From positions 1 through 31,070 of IMG/VR virus record IMGVR_UViG_3300030406_000565: DNA of 31,070 nucleotides. One strand, given 5' to 3'. The notes below the pieces were generated by a model. That model saw only the letters and a program-made list of their open reading frames with translations, ran no database searches and was not told where the DNA came from. Positions 16,332-23,099 of the stretch are shown here, in pieces. Each line of letters begins with the position of its first letter. Within the stretch, counting starts at the first letter, position 1. The position numbers and the translations under genes are program-made. Source of the DNA: a virus.

Positions 16332-16345
16332 AATCATTAATGATT
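16332..16345. promoter_or_regulatory. Perfect 14-bp palindrome AATCATTAATGATT in terminase leader
   Basis: Lies between the late motif copy 5 and the ATG of the small terminase gene, and on the minus strand is followed by a run of T. It could be an operator or a short attenuator hairpin in the leader RNA. Confidence 0.45.
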
Positions 16346-16359
16346 CTACTATAACAATA
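16346..16359 (-). promoter_or_regulatory. Recurrent late motif TATTGTTATAGTAG (copy 5)
   Basis: Shares TATTGTTATA with copies 3 and 4 but lies about 20 bases upstream of the start codon at 16327, again arguing for a transcription rather than translation role. It would start the terminase transcript at the early/late boundary. Confidence 0.5.
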
Positions 16360-16366
16360 AAAAAAA

Positions 16367-16453
16367 CTATTCTTTGTTAAAAAACAATGCTATTAGTAAT
16401 GCTGCTACTGCAGTTAAATAAAACATTCCTATGTACTCCCACACATTAAACAT
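16367..16453 (-). CDS. Tiny membrane peptide, 28 aa
   Basis: Begins MFNVWEYIGMFYLTAVAALL at 16453 and ends ALFFNKE. Almost the whole length is one hydrophobic helix. The start overlaps the stop of the upstream DnaA-like gene by eight bases, as many real gene junctions do here. It could be a membrane-acting peptide, but so short a frame could also be chance. Confidence 0.45.
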   Translation of the reverse strand: MFNVWEYIGMFYLTAVAALLIALFFNKE

Positions 16454-16844
16454 TTATAAGTTTTAACAGGTTTCTGTGTTTGTTTTCTACATCTCTAAGT
16501 TTTATAAGAGTTTTAGCATACTTGTTTCTGTAGTATTCTTTATCTCGATACTTTCTTTCTCTGTTTAATTTACTTGCTATTATTTTATCTAACCTACTGT
16601 AAGTATCTATGTAAGATTTTTCATGCTTATCTATCCAATTATCAAATAGCTTTAGTCCGTGTAACACAGTAGCGTGATTCTTACCTACTGATTTACCTAT
16701 TGTGTTTAAAGAATGTAAAGTATATTCCCTGCATAGCTTATAATACATTGCTCTCATATATACATACTCTGTTGTTCTTTTTGTGTTTAATAAGTCGTAT
16801 CCTGTTTCCTGTTCTACTAACTCTCTAATTTTGTCTATTGTCAT
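16446..16844 (-). CDS. Stand-alone DnaA domain IV-like DNA-binding protein, 132 aa
   Basis: Residues about 25-65 (YVYMRAMYYKLCREYTLHSLNTIGKSVGKNHATVLHGLKLFD) match the DnaA C-terminal helix-turn-helix that reads DnaA boxes, including the signature 'G-x-x-x-G-[KR]-x-H-[AS]-T-V-L-H'. There is no AAA+ ATPase domain. The C-terminal half is a Lys/Arg-rich coiled helix (NRERKYRDKEYYRNKYAKTL). It may mark the phage origin for the host replisome, or bind host oriC or DnaA sites to hinder host replication. It overlaps the upstream small gene by 20 bases. The domain call is strong; the role is inference. Confidence 0.75.
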   Translation of the reverse strand: MTIDKIRELVEQETGYDLLNTKRTTEYVYMRAMYYKLCREYTLHSLNTIGKSVGKNHATVLHGLKLFDNWIDKHEKSYIDTYSRLDKIIASKLNRERKYRDKEYYRNKYAKTLIKLRDVENKHRNLLKLINV

Positions 16845-17004
16845 TTTCTATTTCTTTTATCGCTTTTAATATTCCTGCACAAGCCTCATAGTCCTCTATG
16901 TCCTCGTACATTTTTAATGTTTGTTTTAACTCGTCTAAGGTAACACCATTTTCTATATCTAATAGTGCTAATAGGTAAAATTCATTTGCTACTTTTTTAT
17001 TCAA
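16825..17004 (-). CDS. Small acidic helical protein with TTG start, 59 aa
   Basis: The reading frame starts with TTG at 17004, overlapping the TGA of the methyltransferase gene (TTGA), and encodes (M)NKKVANEFYLLALLDIENG ... EIENDNRQN. It is helical and acidic with no recognised motif. An ATG at internal codon 32 is the alternative start but would leave an unusual gap. The precise stop/start overlap supports the TTG start. Confidence 0.55.
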   Translation of the reverse strand: MNKKVANEFYLLALLDIENGVTLDELKQTLKMYEDIEDYEACAGILKAIKEIENDNRQN

Positions 17005-17603
17005 AACATCCTTATTTGGGCTTGATGTTGTTTTAATCGTTTTATTGCTGCTTCGTAATATTCTGTATCTATTTCATATCCTGTTAAATCATATCCTAAG
17101 TTATGACAAGCTATCGCTATGCTTCCGCTACCTAAGTGTGTGTCTAATATTCTATCTTTTTCTTTAGCATATCTTACCAATATTTCTTCGTACAACCTTA
17201 CAGGTTTTTGACAAGGGTGGTATCTATCTTTATACTCAGCAGATACTCTAATTATTTTTGGTACTTTGTTAAAAGAAGTCCAACATAACTCGTGCATAGC
17301 ATAATTAATTTCTGCTTTTTTTTTATCCCAAACTAACCAATCTCTCTCGTTAGGTAATAAGTTAGCATAATAGTTTGCACCAAATATAATTTGATTTTTA
17401 CTAACTCTTAAAAGTTCTATAAAATATTTTTTGTCAGGTATATTATCATTCCAATTTTTAGCACTCATAAGTTTACCTATTGGATTTGTACCTTTCATTC
17501 TATTTGATATACCAAAAGGAGGGTCAACAATAGCAAGGTCAAACTGATTATCAGCAAACCCTGCCATTGCAACCATACAATCCTCATTGTATAAATTAAT
17601 CAT
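17001..17603 (-). CDS. DNA methyltransferase (N4/N6, beta class), 200 aa
   Basis: Transfers a methyl group from S-adenosylmethionine to an adenine (or cytosine) amino group. The catalytic DPPF is at 27-30, the target-region HPCQKP motif at 129-134, and the SAM-binding LDTHLGSGS at 153-161 (motif I, with 'LDTH' in place of the common 'LDPF'). The order IV then I marks the beta class; DPPF favours N6-adenine. No restriction partner with the same site is evident. It overlaps the ParB-like gene by eight bases, a pairing often seen in phages. It may protect phage DNA against host restriction. Target site unknown. Confidence 0.88.
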   Translation of the reverse strand: MINLYNEDCMVAMAGFADNQFDLAIVDPPFGISNRMKGTNPIGKLMSAKNWNDNIPDKKYFIELLRVSKNQIIFGANYYANLLPNERDWLVWDKKKAEINYAMHELCWTSFNKVPKIIRVSAEYKDRYHPCQKPVRLYEEILVRYAKEKDRILDTHLGSGSIAIACHNLGYDLTGYEIDTEYYEAAIKRLKQHQAQIRMF

Positions 17604-18348
17604 TCTGTATCTCCCTATAGAAGTTTATTTGTTTTGTAACTTCAGGTCTAATAAATTCTACAGAAGAAAGTATTGGACTATCTTGTTCTGCCCAAGTTTC
17701 TAACTGATTAAAAACAAAGTTCATCTCCTTCATATTGCCTTTACTTTTGCTATGTGCTATAGCACAAACTCTGTTTATAGTAAATGCCTGTATCTTAACA
17801 CCACCATATAGTTTTTTTAATTCATAAAATCTTTTAAAAAGGTATTCGCTAAATACTCTGTTTCTTATAACACTAACACCTTGCTTAAATGTTTCAGTAC
17901 AACCTGCATTAAAGTATATATTTAAAACGTTCCCAACAGAAAACACATCTTTAGTTTCGTAATACTTTTTTAGTACATAGCTATAGTCCTTTCTTGTTTG
18001 TGAGTAGCTTTCTAAATAATCAAGTGCAGTCCATTTTCTATTATTATTATTTATGCTCATAATAAATTTTTGGTATTCATCTTTATTTTTGGCATCTATC
18101 CAATCTACAATATAAGCAGGTAGTGTTTCTATACCCATTTGTTTAGCACATTCTACCCTGTGGTGTCCTTCTATAAGATTAGCTTTGTGGTCTACAATTA
18201 TAGGCACTAAAAATCCAAACTCTACCATTTTCTTTTTAAAACTATCCCTGTGCAACTCTACAATTTTTCTATTTACACCTGCGTGTTTTAGTTTGTTAAT
18301 TTGATAATTTCTTTCAAATGTTCCTGTTTTAATGTTTAATGTATTCAT
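17596..18348 (-). CDS. ParB/Srx-like nuclease-domain protein, 250 aa
   Basis: The N-terminal 85 residues match the ParB/sulfiredoxin fold: FLVPIIVDHKANLIEGHHRVECAKQMGIETLPAYIVDW, with the E-G-H-H-R box at 60-64. In phages this domain is often found beside methyltransferases and may act as a nuclease, a nucleotide-dependent DNA clamp or part of a modification system. The C-terminal 150 residues (VLKKYYETKDVFSVGNVL..., FTINRVCAIAHSKSKGNMKE...) are helical and not recognised. It overlaps the methyltransferase gene. A real partition role is unlikely, as no ParA is present. Confidence 0.75.
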   Translation of the reverse strand: MNTLNIKTGTFERNYQINKLKHAGVNRKIVELHRDSFKKKMVEFGFLVPIIVDHKANLIEGHHRVECAKQMGIETLPAYIVDWIDAKNKDEYQKFIMSINNNNRKWTALDYLESYSQTRKDYSYVLKKYYETKDVFSVGNVLNIYFNAGCTETFKQGVSVIRNRVFSEYLFKRFYELKKLYGGVKIQAFTINRVCAIAHSKSKGNMKEMNFVFNQLETWAEQDSPILSSVEFIRPEVTKQINFYREIQND

Positions 18349-18396
18349 AATATTAATTTATTGTTTTGCCTACTCTGAAAGGTTTTCGGCTTTCCC

Positions 18397-19161
18397 TTAT
18401 AATATACCTCGCATCACATATTGATCAAGGTCGTGTTCTTCTACAAAGAAGTATTTATATAGGTCTGTAGCTTGTTTGAATTTGTCCTTACCTCTTGCTA
18501 TAAATTCATCACTCGCATCAAATATTCCTATATCACAACTACCCTTGTCAATTACCAAGAATGTAACCTTACTTGCTTTGAATAATCTTTTGTAAATATA
18601 TGCTTGTAGGTCGTAACCAAATTTATCTGCAGAGTACCTAAAGCCATTCAAGTCTTGACTACTTTTTAAGTCTATAATGTGTCCTTCTTTAAGTATGTCT
18701 GCTTTGCCTCTTACAGGAAAACCATCTAACATCTCTAATGCAGGTACTTCAAACTCTGACTTATTAATTAGTTTAATAGCTTCTTCGTTTCTTAGTAAAG
18801 CATCTGTTAGTCTTTCAGCATCTTGTTTCTCTTTTTCTAAATATACCTCTCCGTGTTTAGATAATGCCTCCTTGTAAACTTTAGCGTTTTTAGAAGATAC
18901 ATCTACAAACTCTAACCTGTCTATCTTGTGGGGTTCCAATACCATCCAATGTAATAACTTACCTGCTCTTAGTGCAGGGGTGTCCTCTACACTACCATAC
19001 TTAATTATGTTTCTGTAGGTCTTAGGACTTTTAAGAATAGTTTTTAGACTACTACTACTTAGTGCATACTTGCCAAGATGACCATAATAAAACTCATCAT
19101 CGTACATCTGTGTCAGTATTTCATCCTTACCCCAAGCCTCACCATTTAGTAGTGTAATCAT
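18397..19161 (-). CDS. PD-(D/E)XK exonuclease (DUF3799/exonuclease VIII-like), 254 aa
   Basis: Predicted recombination exonuclease. Core motifs: LRAGKLLHWMVLEP (64-77, the 'G-x-x-x-H' helix), GKADI with D155, IIDLKSS with D164 and K166, and the YDLQAYIY helix with Q186. These are the pattern of RecE-like exonucleases, which chew one strand from DNA ends to allow annealing or end repair. No Redbeta- or RecT-like annealase is seen, but the DUF3127 protein (22770) and NinG (23599) are in the same early block. Start is an ATGA overlap with the small gene 19158-19313. Confidence 0.8.
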   Translation of the reverse strand: MITLLNGEAWGKDEILTQMYDDEFYYGHLGKYALSSSSLKTILKSPKTYRNIIKYGSVEDTPALRAGKLLHWMVLEPHKIDRLEFVDVSSKNAKVYKEALSKHGEVYLEKEKQDAERLTDALLRNEEAIKLINKSEFEVPALEMLDGFPVRGKADILKEGHIIDLKSSQDLNGFRYSADKFGYDLQAYIYKRLFKASKVTFLVIDKGSCDIGIFDASDEFIARGKDKFKQATDLYKYFFVEEHDLDQYVMRGIL

Positions 19162-19313
19162 AATCCAAGTATCTCGTCTTGTGATTCTTGCCTATTGCTT
19201 AGTTCAGCTTTGGCTTCCTCTATGTGGCTTTTAAGTGTGCTGCCACTTTTAATAATTTGTCGTAGTTCGTCATTTGAATAAAATGACCATAAAAACTTAC
19301 TGTAGTTATCCAT
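19158..19313 (-). CDS. Small early protein, 51 aa
   Basis: Starts MDNYSKFLWSFYSNDELRQI at 19313 and ends EILGL, its TGA overlapping the ATG of the exonuclease gene. Residues 14-47 are a charged helix. Not recognised. The close coupling suggests it is made with the exonuclease. The 45 bases on to the next gene upstream are A/T-rich and hold nothing else clear. Confidence 0.6.
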   Translation of the reverse strand: MDNYSKFLWSFYSNDELRQIIKSGSTLKSHIEEAKAELSNRQESQDEILGL

Positions 19314-19358
19314 AATTTTGTTTTTAGTAAAACTACTTATTAATATTTAATTAACAAA

Positions 19359-19577
19359 TTATTTATTTAATTTTTTAATCTTTTGTATATAAAGTGCAGC
19401 ATCAAGCAATTCAGTTTGTAATTCATTTAGCCACGTATCAAAACCTTCAGGATTCTTTTCTAATGTAGTTCCGTATTCTTTTTGTCCTTCTTCACTACGC
19501 TTGTCCATAATATACTTTACATCTTCTACTATGCCATCTGTGTGCATCTCAAAGTATTTCTTTTTGCTATCACTCAT
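19359..19577 (-). CDS. MazG-like small early protein, 72 aa
   Basis: Contains RSEEGQKEYGTTLEKNPEGFDTWLNELQTELLDAALYIQKIKK, a pattern ('R-x-x-x-G-x-x-x-Y-G-x-T-L ... W-L-x-x-x-x-x-E-L-x-D-A-x-x-Y') that recalls the helical core of MazG/dUTPase-type nucleotide pyrophosphohydrolases and related phage proteins. Metal-binding acids are E61 or E57-type and D65 in the last helix, but the full four-helix set is not present. It overlaps the upstream gene by four bases. A role in nucleotide handling is plausible but unproven. Confidence 0.6.
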   Translation of the reverse strand: MSDSKKKYFEMHTDGIVEDVKYIMDKRSEEGQKEYGTTLEKNPEGFDTWLNELQTELLDAALYIQKIKKLNK

Positions 19578-19885
19578 AAGCCTAATTCTTTTTCTTTTTT
19601 AAGTTTTGCTATTTCTTTTTCTAATTCTTCTACTTTTTTTTCTGCTTTATTTGCTCTGTCTATTGCTCTAAGTTTGTCTGATCTGTATTCACTTAGTGCC
19701 TTGTTAAAATAAAGTTCGTTTGTGTATATCTCTGTAATGTAGTAATTAATATCTACAAGACTACCCATTAGCTTATCAACTGCATCAGTTGGTTTTTTCT
19801 CTTGCCACTCTAACAAGGTGTTTGCTATTATATCAAAGTTAGCTAAGTAATTAAGGTGTTTTAAATTGTGTATTTTTTTGTGCAT
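19574..19885 (-). CDS. Coiled-coil early protein, 103 aa
   Basis: Residues 1-60 are helical (LNYLANFDIIANTLLEWQEKKPTDAVDKLMGSLVDINYY). Residues 65-103 form a long charged coiled coil (RAIDRANKAEKKVEELEKEIAKLKKEKEL). No enzyme motif. It overlaps the MjaI-like nuclease gene by 35 bases and the MazG-like gene by four. Because it sits beside the nuclease it could be a partner or regulator of it, but there is no direct evidence. Confidence 0.65.
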   Translation of the reverse strand: MHKKIHNLKHLNYLANFDIIANTLLEWQEKKPTDAVDKLMGSLVDINYYITEIYTNELYFNKALSEYRSDKLRAIDRANKAEKKVEELEKEIAKLKKEKELGL

Positions 19886-20510
19886 TGTTGTAATGTAATA
19901 TTATGTCTATCTTGTTTTTTATTTTCTGTAGTTCGTATATTTCTTCGTCTTGATAATATATAAGTAGATGTGGTACTTTAAATCTTTCTCTGTAATCTAA
20001 TCTTTGTTTTTCGTGGTTTTCTTTTGCCTTAACTTGATAAGGTTTACTCATATACTTATAGCTGATTGGTTTAATCTGCCCACCAAACACTAATGTGTCT
20101 TTTGTATATACCTCAAAGTCTGTAAAGTATTTTTCATCTAACTCATATAATGATTTTCTAAAATCTAAATTAGGATAAAAATTATTAAGTTGTTTTATAA
20201 ATTTCATTTCCCTAACAAATCCGTTGTAGGTTTGTCCAATAATTCTATGATATATATAGTCCACTATAGTCTTGTCATCATATCCTGTCAGTTCTTTTAT
20301 TTTAAATGCAATTTCACCTATCCTAATTTCTCTGTCTATTGTTAAGTAAAATGTTTCCCACCCATCCATAGTAAATTCATTTGATAAACGATAGTAGTTA
20401 TCTATAAGTTTCATGCACTTACCTACTGACTTACTGTTAAAATACTTATTAACCCTTCGATCTTGGTTTAGGGTTTTGTATATTTTATCTTCTATTGGGT
20501 TTATATACAT
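19851..20510 (-). CDS. MjaI-like restriction endonuclease, 219 aa
   Basis: Matches, from memory of the family, the MjaI restriction endonucleases (type member cuts CTAG): a TYNG motif at 94-97 followed by a helix, then DEKYFTDFEVY (125-135, D131 a candidate metal ligand), the GGQIKPISYK core (143-152, K147 as the PD-(D/E)XK lysine, with Q145 in place of the acid) and a C-terminal VPHLLIYY strand (179-186). Length is typical of short type II enzymes. I find no CTAG in the entire window, which would make the phage immune to its own enzyme. It could destroy host or rival DNA. It overlaps genes on both sides. Confidence 0.72.
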   Translation of the reverse strand: MYINPIEDKIYKTLNQDRRVNKYFNSKSVGKCMKLIDNYYRLSNEFTMDGWETFYLTIDREIRIGEIAFKIKELTGYDDKTIVDYIYHRIIGQTYNGFVREMKFIKQLNNFYPNLDFRKSLYELDEKYFTDFEVYTKDTLVFGGQIKPISYKYMSKPYQVKAKENHEKQRLDYRERFKVPHLLIYYQDEEIYELQKIKNKIDIILHYNNAQKNTQFKTP

Positions 20511-20923
20511 TATAAATACTGATTATAAACTGCTACTAAGTCTTTCCATATTATCTTACCAAAACTACAAGGTGTACAATCTACCTTTGTTTTAAATATT
20601 CTCTCGTATATGTCTTTGTAAGTTTCTTGTTCGTCAAATGTAAACCTATTTTTTTTGGTATCTATAGCCATCTTAATAAGGTTAAACTCATTTTCAGTTA
20701 GACATTCAGGCTTTTTGTATCTAAACATTTTGTTTAGTTTTTCCTGTCTTTCATCGCAGCCACAATCTTCCCCTGCTAACCACTTGACTGCTTTCTTTAT
20801 GCCTGTAGCTTTTGTTATTTTTTCTACAGTATCTCCAAGTCCTTCACTTGCTTGTGCGTGTTTTTTTGCCCATTCCTTGTAGAGTTTAGTTCTCTTATCT
20901 TTTGTTGGTGGTAATTCTTTCAT
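20510..20923 (-). CDS. Conserved Cys-containing phage protein, 137 aa
   Basis: Of a type I associate with Bacteroidota phages: GLGDTVEKITKATGIKKAVKWLAGEDCGCDERQEKLNKMF (28-67), then CLTENEFNLIKMAID and a C-terminal CTPCSFGKIIWKDLVAVYNQYL. The C-G-C and C-x-x-C pairs could bind a metal ion. Function unknown. The start overlaps the sigma factor gene by 29 bases and its stop touches the nuclease start. Its fixed place beside a sigma factor suggests an early regulatory or replication role, which is only inference. Confidence 0.7.
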   Translation of the reverse strand: MKELPPTKDKRTKLYKEWAKKHAQASEGLGDTVEKITKATGIKKAVKWLAGEDCGCDERQEKLNKMFRYKKPECLTENEFNLIKMAIDTKKNRFTFDEQETYKDIYERIFKTKVDCTPCSFGKIIWKDLVAVYNQYL

Positions 20924-21452
20924 ATTCTTTGTATTTTAAATCTAAATAATCTTCGTCAAATAATTCTCTAAGTTCCTCTTTACACTTTTTTAGTGTGTTG
21001 TATATGCTAACCCAACTAATTTTAGTTTCGTCTGCTATTTTTCTAATAGACATATCTGTATCTCTGTACAGTCTAAATAGTGTTTTGTCATACCATCTCC
21101 AATTATTTATGTGGTCATCTATTAGTGTTCTAAATTTATCATATCCTATTTGCTCATCCAATTCCGTATTGTCTGCAATTTGCGTAAAGTTTTCTTCCGC
21201 ATCAAGTTCAATTTTTTTAACCTTTTTTTTAGCATTAATAAACTGTAGCCAAGTAGTGCGAAGGGTAAAATACATATACCCACGACTAACAACACCATTA
21301 TCAATAATTTTTTCTTCACTTGCGTATTTATAAATTATTAAATAAGCCTCTTGAACAATGTCCTCTTGAAAGTTTTTCTCTCCAAACGATTCTACTATTT
21401 TTATCCACTCGTTATGTCTTTCGGCTACCTTACTTAGCCACTTACTTCCCAT
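20895..21452 (-). CDS. Phage-encoded sigma-70-like factor, 185 aa
   Basis: ECF-size sigma factor that would redirect host RNA polymerase. Region 2 is visible as FQEDIVQEAYLIIYKYA (28-44, the '-D-x-V-Q-E-x-x-x-x-x-Y' helix that binds core). Residues 57-75 (RGYMYFTLRTTWLQFINAKKK) fit the -10 recognition helix. Region 4 is TDMSIRKIADETKISWVSIYNTLKKCKEELR (132-162), a clear helix-turn-helix. It lies in the early block, so the late TATTG-type motifs are candidate targets. Overlaps of 29 and 19 bases tie it to both neighbours. A sigma-like transcription regulator without core binding is the alternative. Confidence 0.8.
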   Translation of the reverse strand: MGSKWLSKVAERHNEWIKIVESFGEKNFQEDIVQEAYLIIYKYASEEKIIDNGVVSRGYMYFTLRTTWLQFINAKKKVKKIELDAEENFTQIADNTELDEQIGYDKFRTLIDDHINNWRWYDKTLFRLYRDTDMSIRKIADETKISWVSIYNTLKKCKEELRELFDEDYLDLKYKEYERITTNKR

Positions 21453-21688
21453 ACTACGTTTACACTTATTATTCCTAAAATTGCTTGTAAAGTGTATTCC
21501 GTAATTTCTTTATTGTTTTCTGTAAATTTTTCTTCGTGTACTAAAGCACCTATGACAAATCCCTTTATAGGAGATATTATAATTTCTGCTTTGTTATACA
21601 ATCCAACAAACGCAAAAAAGATTGTTATAATACCTGTTGCTATAAATAAGTATACCATAGGGTAACTGAATATTAGTTCAGCTTTCAA
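21434..21688 (-). CDS. Small two-pass membrane protein, 84 aa
   Basis: Hydrophobic segments at about 8-29 (SYPMVYLFIATGIITIFFAFVG) and about 36-50 with a weaker third near 68-82. Between them is a short acidic loop (HEEKFTENNKEITEYT). It overlaps the sigma factor gene by 19 bases and the ATPase gene by four. It could act in the inner membrane, for example as an anti-host or exclusion protein, but there is no family match. Confidence 0.6.
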   Translation of the reverse strand: MKAELIFSYPMVYLFIATGIITIFFAFVGLYNKAEIIISPIKGFVIGALVHEEKFTENNKEITEYTLQAILGIISVNVVWEVSG

Positions 21689-22590
21689 AATTTAATCTTG
21701 TTCGGTTCTTCGTGCAGTATGTCTTTACCTTGAAATTCAAAGCCTACATTGTTTAAGGTCATACGTAATTTAATAGGTTTTTCAAATGGTGTACATCTAC
21801 CTCCTGTTTCTGTTTCTTTTACTTTTAAAACGTGCAAATGGCTAAACATCCATTCGCTTTCGTGTGAATTATATCTATGACAACAAAGTACGTCATCTGC
21901 TCTATTAGACCACTTACCACCACCCTCTACACTTGCAAGACCTAATGGCATAGGCAAACTTGCATACTCGTGTTCTTTGGGGTGAGTACGTCTTAAAGCC
22001 TCAGTTACACCATGTGCATTTAGATATACTGTAACGTTTTGTTTTTTAGCAAACAATCTAAACTCTGTAGCTATTTGATAATCATATTCGTGTCCACCTA
22101 CTGCTTTTAAAAGGTGATGGTCTTTGCTTAAACTGTTATAAGGGTCTATAAGTAGTGCATTATAATCCCAAGCGTTTTTAACTGCCTTTGCCTCTTTTAG
22201 TAAATCCTTATACGTGTACAAATCTTCTACGTCTATAATTTTAAAATACTTATCTGCCCATTTTACTGTATCGTTAATCTCATCTTCTTGTGCGGTGTGT
22301 ATAGGTTTATTCATTTTAAACTCAATAATCTTTCTTAGTATGCTCTGTGGTGTGTTTTCACTTGACCATATTAGAAATCTTAGTTTGTGTTTTATTGCCC
22401 ATACTGTAAATAGATAACTAATTATTGTAGTCTTTCCTACGTTTGCGTGTCCTATAATTAAATTAAAGTTTCCTTGTTTGTATCTTATGTATTCGTCTAT
22501 GTCAGGTACTCCTATTTTTAATCCTTCTTTTACCCTGCCATATTTAATATCTAAAATCCTTTCTTTTATTTTATTACTTTGTGCTATCAT
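21685..22590 (-). CDS. RecA/DnaB-like ATPase (AAA_25), 301 aa
   Basis: A P-loop ATPase with Walker A GHANVGKTT (47-55), a strand with sensor-like FLIWSSENTPQSILRK (72-87), Walker B ALLIDPYN (145-152) and a downstream VYLNAHGVTEALRR strand/helix. The overall order is that of RepA/DnaB-type replicative helicases without the N-terminal primase-binding domain. It probably helps open or remodel DNA during phage replication. An SSB-like protein is encoded just upstream and no phage polymerase is seen, so it would work with the host replisome. The start overlaps the small gene 22587-22739 as ATGA. Confidence 0.8.
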   Translation of the reverse strand: MIAQSNKIKERILDIKYGRVKEGLKIGVPDIDEYIRYKQGNFNLIIGHANVGKTTIISYLFTVWAIKHKLRFLIWSSENTPQSILRKIIEFKMNKPIHTAQEDEINDTVKWADKYFKIIDVEDLYTYKDLLKEAKAVKNAWDYNALLIDPYNSLSKDHHLLKAVGGHEYDYQIATEFRLFAKKQNVTVYLNAHGVTEALRRTHPKEHEYASLPMPLGLASVEGGGKWSNRADDVLCCHRYNSHESEWMFSHLHVLKVKETETGGRCTPFEKPIKLRMTLNNVGFEFQGKDILHEEPNKIKF

Positions 22591-22739
22591 CTAATTTGGT
22601 TTACGTTTAACCCATATTTCAAATATTCTTTTCTACTGTTTCTTTCTAATGGATCGTATTTGTAGCCTAAGATAGGATTTATACCGTAATTCCAAAAATC
22701 TATAGGCATAGGTTCGTCTTGTTTTAATCTTTTGGGCAT
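22587..22739 (-). CDS. Small early protein, 50 aa
   Basis: Starts MPKRLKQDEPMPIDFWNYGI at 22739, right after a terminator, and ends NVNQIR with its TGA overlapping the ATPase ATG. Contains an aromatic/Pro-rich middle (NPILGYKYDPLERNSRKEYL). Not recognised. Its position suggests it opens the ATPase-sigma transcript. Confidence 0.6.
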   Translation of the reverse strand: MPKRLKQDEPMPIDFWNYGINPILGYKYDPLERNSRKEYLKYGLNVNQIR

Positions 22740-22740
22740 A

Positions 22741-22764
22741 AAAAAAAAGGGGGCAATGCCCCCC
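22741..22764 (-). terminator. Rho-independent terminator inside early region
   Basis: On the minus strand, GGGGGC pairs with GCCCCC across an ATT loop, followed by eight T. It separates the DUF3127 gene from the ATPase/sigma/nuclease block. Confidence 0.85.
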
Positions 22765-22769
22765 TATTG

Positions 22770-23099
22770 TTAAAATGGTAAATCTATTTCTGCTTCTCGT
22801 TGTGGGTTTTGTTGTGAGTTAGTAACCTCGTTATTAATTATGTGTGCCATTCTCCAACCTACTAAGTTATTGTAGTATTTACCGTTGTATTCATTGCCTC
22901 TTAAATTAATATCTACAGACACCTTATCTCCTACTTTGTATTTTTGTAGTATTTGTGTCTTGTCATTTAAAAACTCTATTGCAATGTCCTGTGGGTACTT
23001 AGTATCTTCGTCTATAGTAACTACTATTTGTTGTTTAGTTAGCTTGTGGCTTACTTTCTGTATGTTGTTGATTAACTTAATAGTTCCTTTTAAATTCAT
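22770..23099 (-). CDS. DUF3127-like ssDNA-binding (OB-fold) protein, 109 aa
   Basis: Beta-barrel pattern: MNLKGTIKLINNIQKVS, KQQIVVTIDEDTKYPQDIAIEFLNDKTQIL, YKVGDKVSVDINLRGNEYNGKYYNNLVGWRM, and an acidic C-terminal DLPF tail of the kind that SSB proteins use to recruit partners. The family (DUF3127) is typical of Bacteroidota and their phages and is thought to be SSB-like. It probably coats single-stranded DNA in replication or recombination. It overlaps the upstream gene by four bases and is followed by a terminator, so it may be made in excess. Confidence 0.75.
   Translation of the reverse strand: MNLKGTIKLINNIQKVSHKLTKQQIVVTIDEDTKYPQDIAIEFLNDKTQILQKYKVGDKVSVDINLRGNEYNGKYYNNLVGWRMAHIINNEVTNSQQNPQREAEIDLPF

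Noticed and set aside
18361-18396. Possible hairpin GAAAG/CTTTC after the ParB-side gap
   Set aside because: Short stem with no T tract on the transcribed strand; not a convincing terminator.
20995-21333. Open frame of 112 codons on the plus strand rich in Leu/Ser/Ile
   Set aside because: Antisense to the sigma factor helix-turn-helix region; hydrophobic look comes from reversed Lys/Glu codons.
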